Part shown: positions 5,718 through 6,582 of the stretch, piece by piece | Numbering within the stretch: position 1 is the first letter of the stretch | How the letters are laid out: each line of letters begins with the position of its first letter | Assembly (NCBI GenBank): GCA_043819695.1 | Contig: JBDREM010000170.1 | Location: 1 to 6,582, forward strand | Direction: 5' to 3' | Source: CAYLQD01 sp043819695 | Lineage (GTDB): Bacteria; Planctomycetota; PUPC01 | Length of the DNA: 6,582 bases | Program-made: the position numbers and the translations under genes | The notes under the pieces: generated by a model | The model's input: the letters and a program-made list of their open reading frames with translations, nothing else | Told to the model about the DNA's origin: nothing | Database searches by the model: none

Positions 5718-5817
5718 ATGATCTGCTATCACGGAACGACCCGCCGCCGAGCGCCGCGCCGAAAAGCTCACCGCGCACAAGGGCTTTCCGAAGATGTCGT
5801 TTCGGCATGACGGGTGA
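5718..5817 (+). pseudogene. Short, possibly frameshifted gene remnant
   Basis: AAGGAGG (5704-5710) is 7 nt before ATG 5718, as for a real gene. The frame begins MICYHGTT but then turns Arg-rich and stops after 30 codons (TGA 5808-5810). The +1 frame reads more like protein from about 5726 on: AAERRAEKLTAHKGF, then PKMSFRHDG, ending at TGA 5815-5817. A single shift near 5739-5745 would join the two. The YHGT start followed by an alpha-helix and a GF turn recalls the N-terminus of ADP-ribosyltransferase-like proteins, but too little is left to assign a family. It could equally be a genuine 30-residue ORF or chance. Confidence 0.3.
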
Positions 5818-5837
5818 GAAAGGCGGGCGGCTGCCCG
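5816..5837 (-). terminator. Weak terminator for the DUF4258/YgiT operon
   Basis: On the minus strand CGGGC (5837-5833) pairs with GCCCG (5828-5824) around the loop AGCC, followed by CTTTCTC. It starts 21 nt after the stop of the last gene. The stem is short and the T-tract interrupted, so termination may be weak. Confidence 0.3.
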
Positions 5838-5857
5838 GCGCGGCTCGCAGCAGAAGC

Positions 5858-6079
5858 TCAGCCCGTGGCCAGCAGGGCTTCCTGCGCCTTCCGGGGCAGC
5901 CTCACCAGGACGAAGTACGATTCGGGATAGAGGTAGTCCTCCCCGGACTCGTCCACGACTCGCAGGTAGCCGTCCCGCGCGGCGCGCGCATCAGGCCGTA
6001 CGCGATAGACCTTCTGCACCTCCAGGTCTTCGCAATCGTCGTTCCGAATGCAGAGGGCGAACTTGGGCCGGTTCCGCAC
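5858..6079 (-). CDS. Conserved small protein, third gene of the DUF4258/YgiT operon
   Basis: This 73-residue protein reads RPKFALCIRNDDCEDLEV at the start, then KVYRVRPD and DGYLRVVDESGEDYLYPESY, and ends in a basic/hydrophobic helix (LPRKAQEALLA). I recognise the pattern (a FALCI strand, a K-Y-V-PD strand, then RVIDESGEDYLYP) from small uncharacterised proteins found in many bacterial genomes. A compact, SH3-like beta barrel is my guess from the alternating strands. GTG 6079 is preferred because AGGA lies 8 nt upstream and the length then matches my memory of the family. An ATG at 6121 would overlap the end of the YgiT gene by 8 nt but has no ribosome site. It follows the toxin-antitoxin-like pair on the same strand, so it is probably co-transcribed. 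Function unknown. Confidence 0.75.
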   Translation of the reverse strand: MRNRPKFALCIRNDDCEDLEVQKVYRVRPDARAARDGYLRVVDESGEDYLYPESYFVLVRLPRKAQEALLATG

Positions 6080-6113
6080 CGTCGTGATCCTGGTTGATCC
6101 GAGGGCCGAGCGT

Positions 6114-6338
6114 TCACGCATAATCGTAGAGGGCCGCAAACCGCCGGGGCTTGGCCTTCCGGCTCAGAAGCTCCTCGATGTGCCGAATGGTCTCGGGGGT
6201 CAAGAGCGTGTCGGAGCAGACGCTGCAGACTTGGGCCGGCACGTTCTCAAACACGAACACCTCGTCCTCGCGTTTGAGCGTGTGGACAATGGCCCGGTTC
6301 TCGTATTCGCCCGGACAGCCCTGAATGCTGCATTTCAT
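6114..6338 (-). CDS. YgiT-type zinc-finger protein (MqsA N-domain-like antitoxin)
   Basis: The 74-residue protein has two Cys pairs, C3-x4-C8 (MKCSIQGCPGEYE) and C38-x2-C41 (VPAQVCSVCSD), as in the zinc-binding N-terminal domain of MqsA/YgiT antitoxins. The end (TPETIRHIEELLSRKAK, then LYDYA) is the usual tail of the short form. There is no DNA-binding HTH like that in full-length MqsA, so autoregulation by this protein alone is doubtful. ATG 6338 overlaps the stop of the DUF4258 gene as ATGA and has AGGA 8 nt upstream, which indicates translational coupling. Starting at 6371 would add 11 residues lying wholly within the DUF4258 gene. The predicted role is to neutralise the upstream DUF4258 protein; this is inferred from the family and gene order. 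Confidence 0.88.
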   Translation of the reverse strand: MKCSIQGCPGEYENRAIVHTLKREDEVFVFENVPAQVCSVCSDTLLTPETIRHIEELLSRKAKPRRFAALYDYA

Positions 6339-6582
6339 ACTGATCGTCCTCTCTCGAACGGCGTGGCCCACTTCGGCAGCTTGGGCTCATACACTGTTAT
6401 GATTATCGCAGCTTCGAGCGATGTTGTACAGACTACGTGCAAGAATCTCGCCCGACGAGTCTTTGCACAGATAAGACAGCACGGCCCCCGCTTGTGTTCG
6501 GGGTAATTCTCTATGACCTGGGCGCTCGAAAGCACATCGTGCACATCTGCGTACGAGACTCCTTCCTCTGCCATCTCCTGAT
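6335..6582 (-). CDS. DUF4258 protein, MqsR/RelE-like toxin candidate (5' end outside window)
   Basis: The frame enters from the right edge; 81 codons are visible (QEMAEEGVSYADV onward) and it stops at TGA 6337-6335. The core matches DUF4258: a helix ending in DVLSSAQVIENYPEHKRGP, a strand with CCLIC, then RFLHVVC, and the hallmark IIITVYEPKLPKW. The family normally starts 15-25 residues earlier with a basic helix containing an SxHA-type motif. The codons before ATG 6574 are in frame and fit that helix, so the ATG is internal. DUF4258 proteins resemble MqsR/RelE-fold mRNA interferases and are commonly paired with YgiT-type antitoxins, as here. Toxicity is inferred, not shown. Confidence 0.85.
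   Translation of the reverse strand, partial: QEMAEEGVSYADVHDVLSSAQVIENYPEHKRGPCCLICAKTRRARFLHVVCTTSLEAAIIITVYEPKLPKWATPFERGRSV

Larger units (their letters stand above)
5440..5857. other. Hairpin-dense stretch with no confident gene
   Basis: These 418 bases lie between the methyltransferase stop and the convergent end of the DUF4258/YgiT operon. They contain a run of GC hairpins (5449-5683), a 10-codon ORF behind a full ribosome site (5579-5625), a second strong ribosome site (5704-5710) leading into a short broken-looking frame (5718-5817), and a weak terminator for the minus-strand operon (5816-5837). The long open frames across it on both strands have no protein-like character. Confidence 0.6.

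Noticed and set aside
4459..5808. 449-codon minus-strand frame
   Set aside because: It is antisense to the methyltransferase, low-complexity (Arg/Ala/Gly), and spans hairpins and leader sequence. The plus-strand methyltransferase has all the expected motifs.
6122..6139. ATG 6139 as start of the 73-residue small protein
   Set aside because: It would lie inside the YgiT gene and add residues with no family character. GTG 6079 has a spaced AGGA and ATG 6121 has none.
1..6582. CRISPR array, tRNA, rRNA, transposase or integrase
   Set aside because: There are no regularly spaced repeats, no tRNA-like cloverleaf, and no recognisable mobile-element gene.

Overview
The window is GC-rich bacterial chromosome, most likely from a planctomycete or a close relative. 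The main clue is the minus-strand protein at 2447-4216. It opens with a FEPLEPRLLLDG motif (the LEPR-XLL type of N-terminus seen on many planctomycete cell-surface proteins) and continues with FG-GAP/VCBS and CARDB repeats. The large DUF4159 protein with an alpha/alpha-toroid front half, and the DUF4258/YgiT pair, fit the same kind of genome. The assignment is inference; there is no rRNA or other marker gene in the window.

Layout from left to right. (1) 1-2093, minus strand: an exported protein with prenyltransferase/squalene-cyclase-like QW repeats followed by two tandem DUF4159 domains. Its C-terminus runs off the left edge. (2) 2094-2446: non-coding, with a TATAAT box for gene 1, a perfect 21-bp palindrome and a GC hairpin with a T6 run. 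(3) 2447-4216, minus strand: the LEPR-XLL/FG-GAP/CARDB protein. (4) 4217-4644: a divergent promoter region. A near-consensus sigma70 promoter (TTGACA, 16 nt, TATATT) points right into a leader of about 290 nt. The leader holds an 18-codon ORF with a full Shine-Dalgarno sequence and three successive terminator-shaped hairpins. The second and third share a perfect 9-bp alternative pairing that would break both. (5) 4645-5439, plus strand: a class I SAM-dependent methyltransferase. (6) 5440-5857: no confident gene. It holds at least six GC hairpins, including an 11-bp stem capped by a GAAA tetraloop, a 10-codon ORF with a strong Shine-Dalgarno sequence, and a short possibly frameshifted gene remnant. 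(7) 5858-6582, minus strand: a three-gene operon of a DUF4258 toxin-like protein (5' end outside the window), a YgiT-type zinc-finger protein and a 73-residue conserved small protein.

How the parts may work together: genes 1 and 3 look like separate envelope or secreted functions. The methyltransferase appears to stand alone and to be controlled by premature termination in its leader (inference). The right-hand operon has the layout of a toxin-antitoxin module with an extra partner. The best candidates for something new are the tandem-terminator leader with its mutually exclusive pairing, and the hairpin-dense stretch after the methyltransferase with its own strongly primed micro-ORF.
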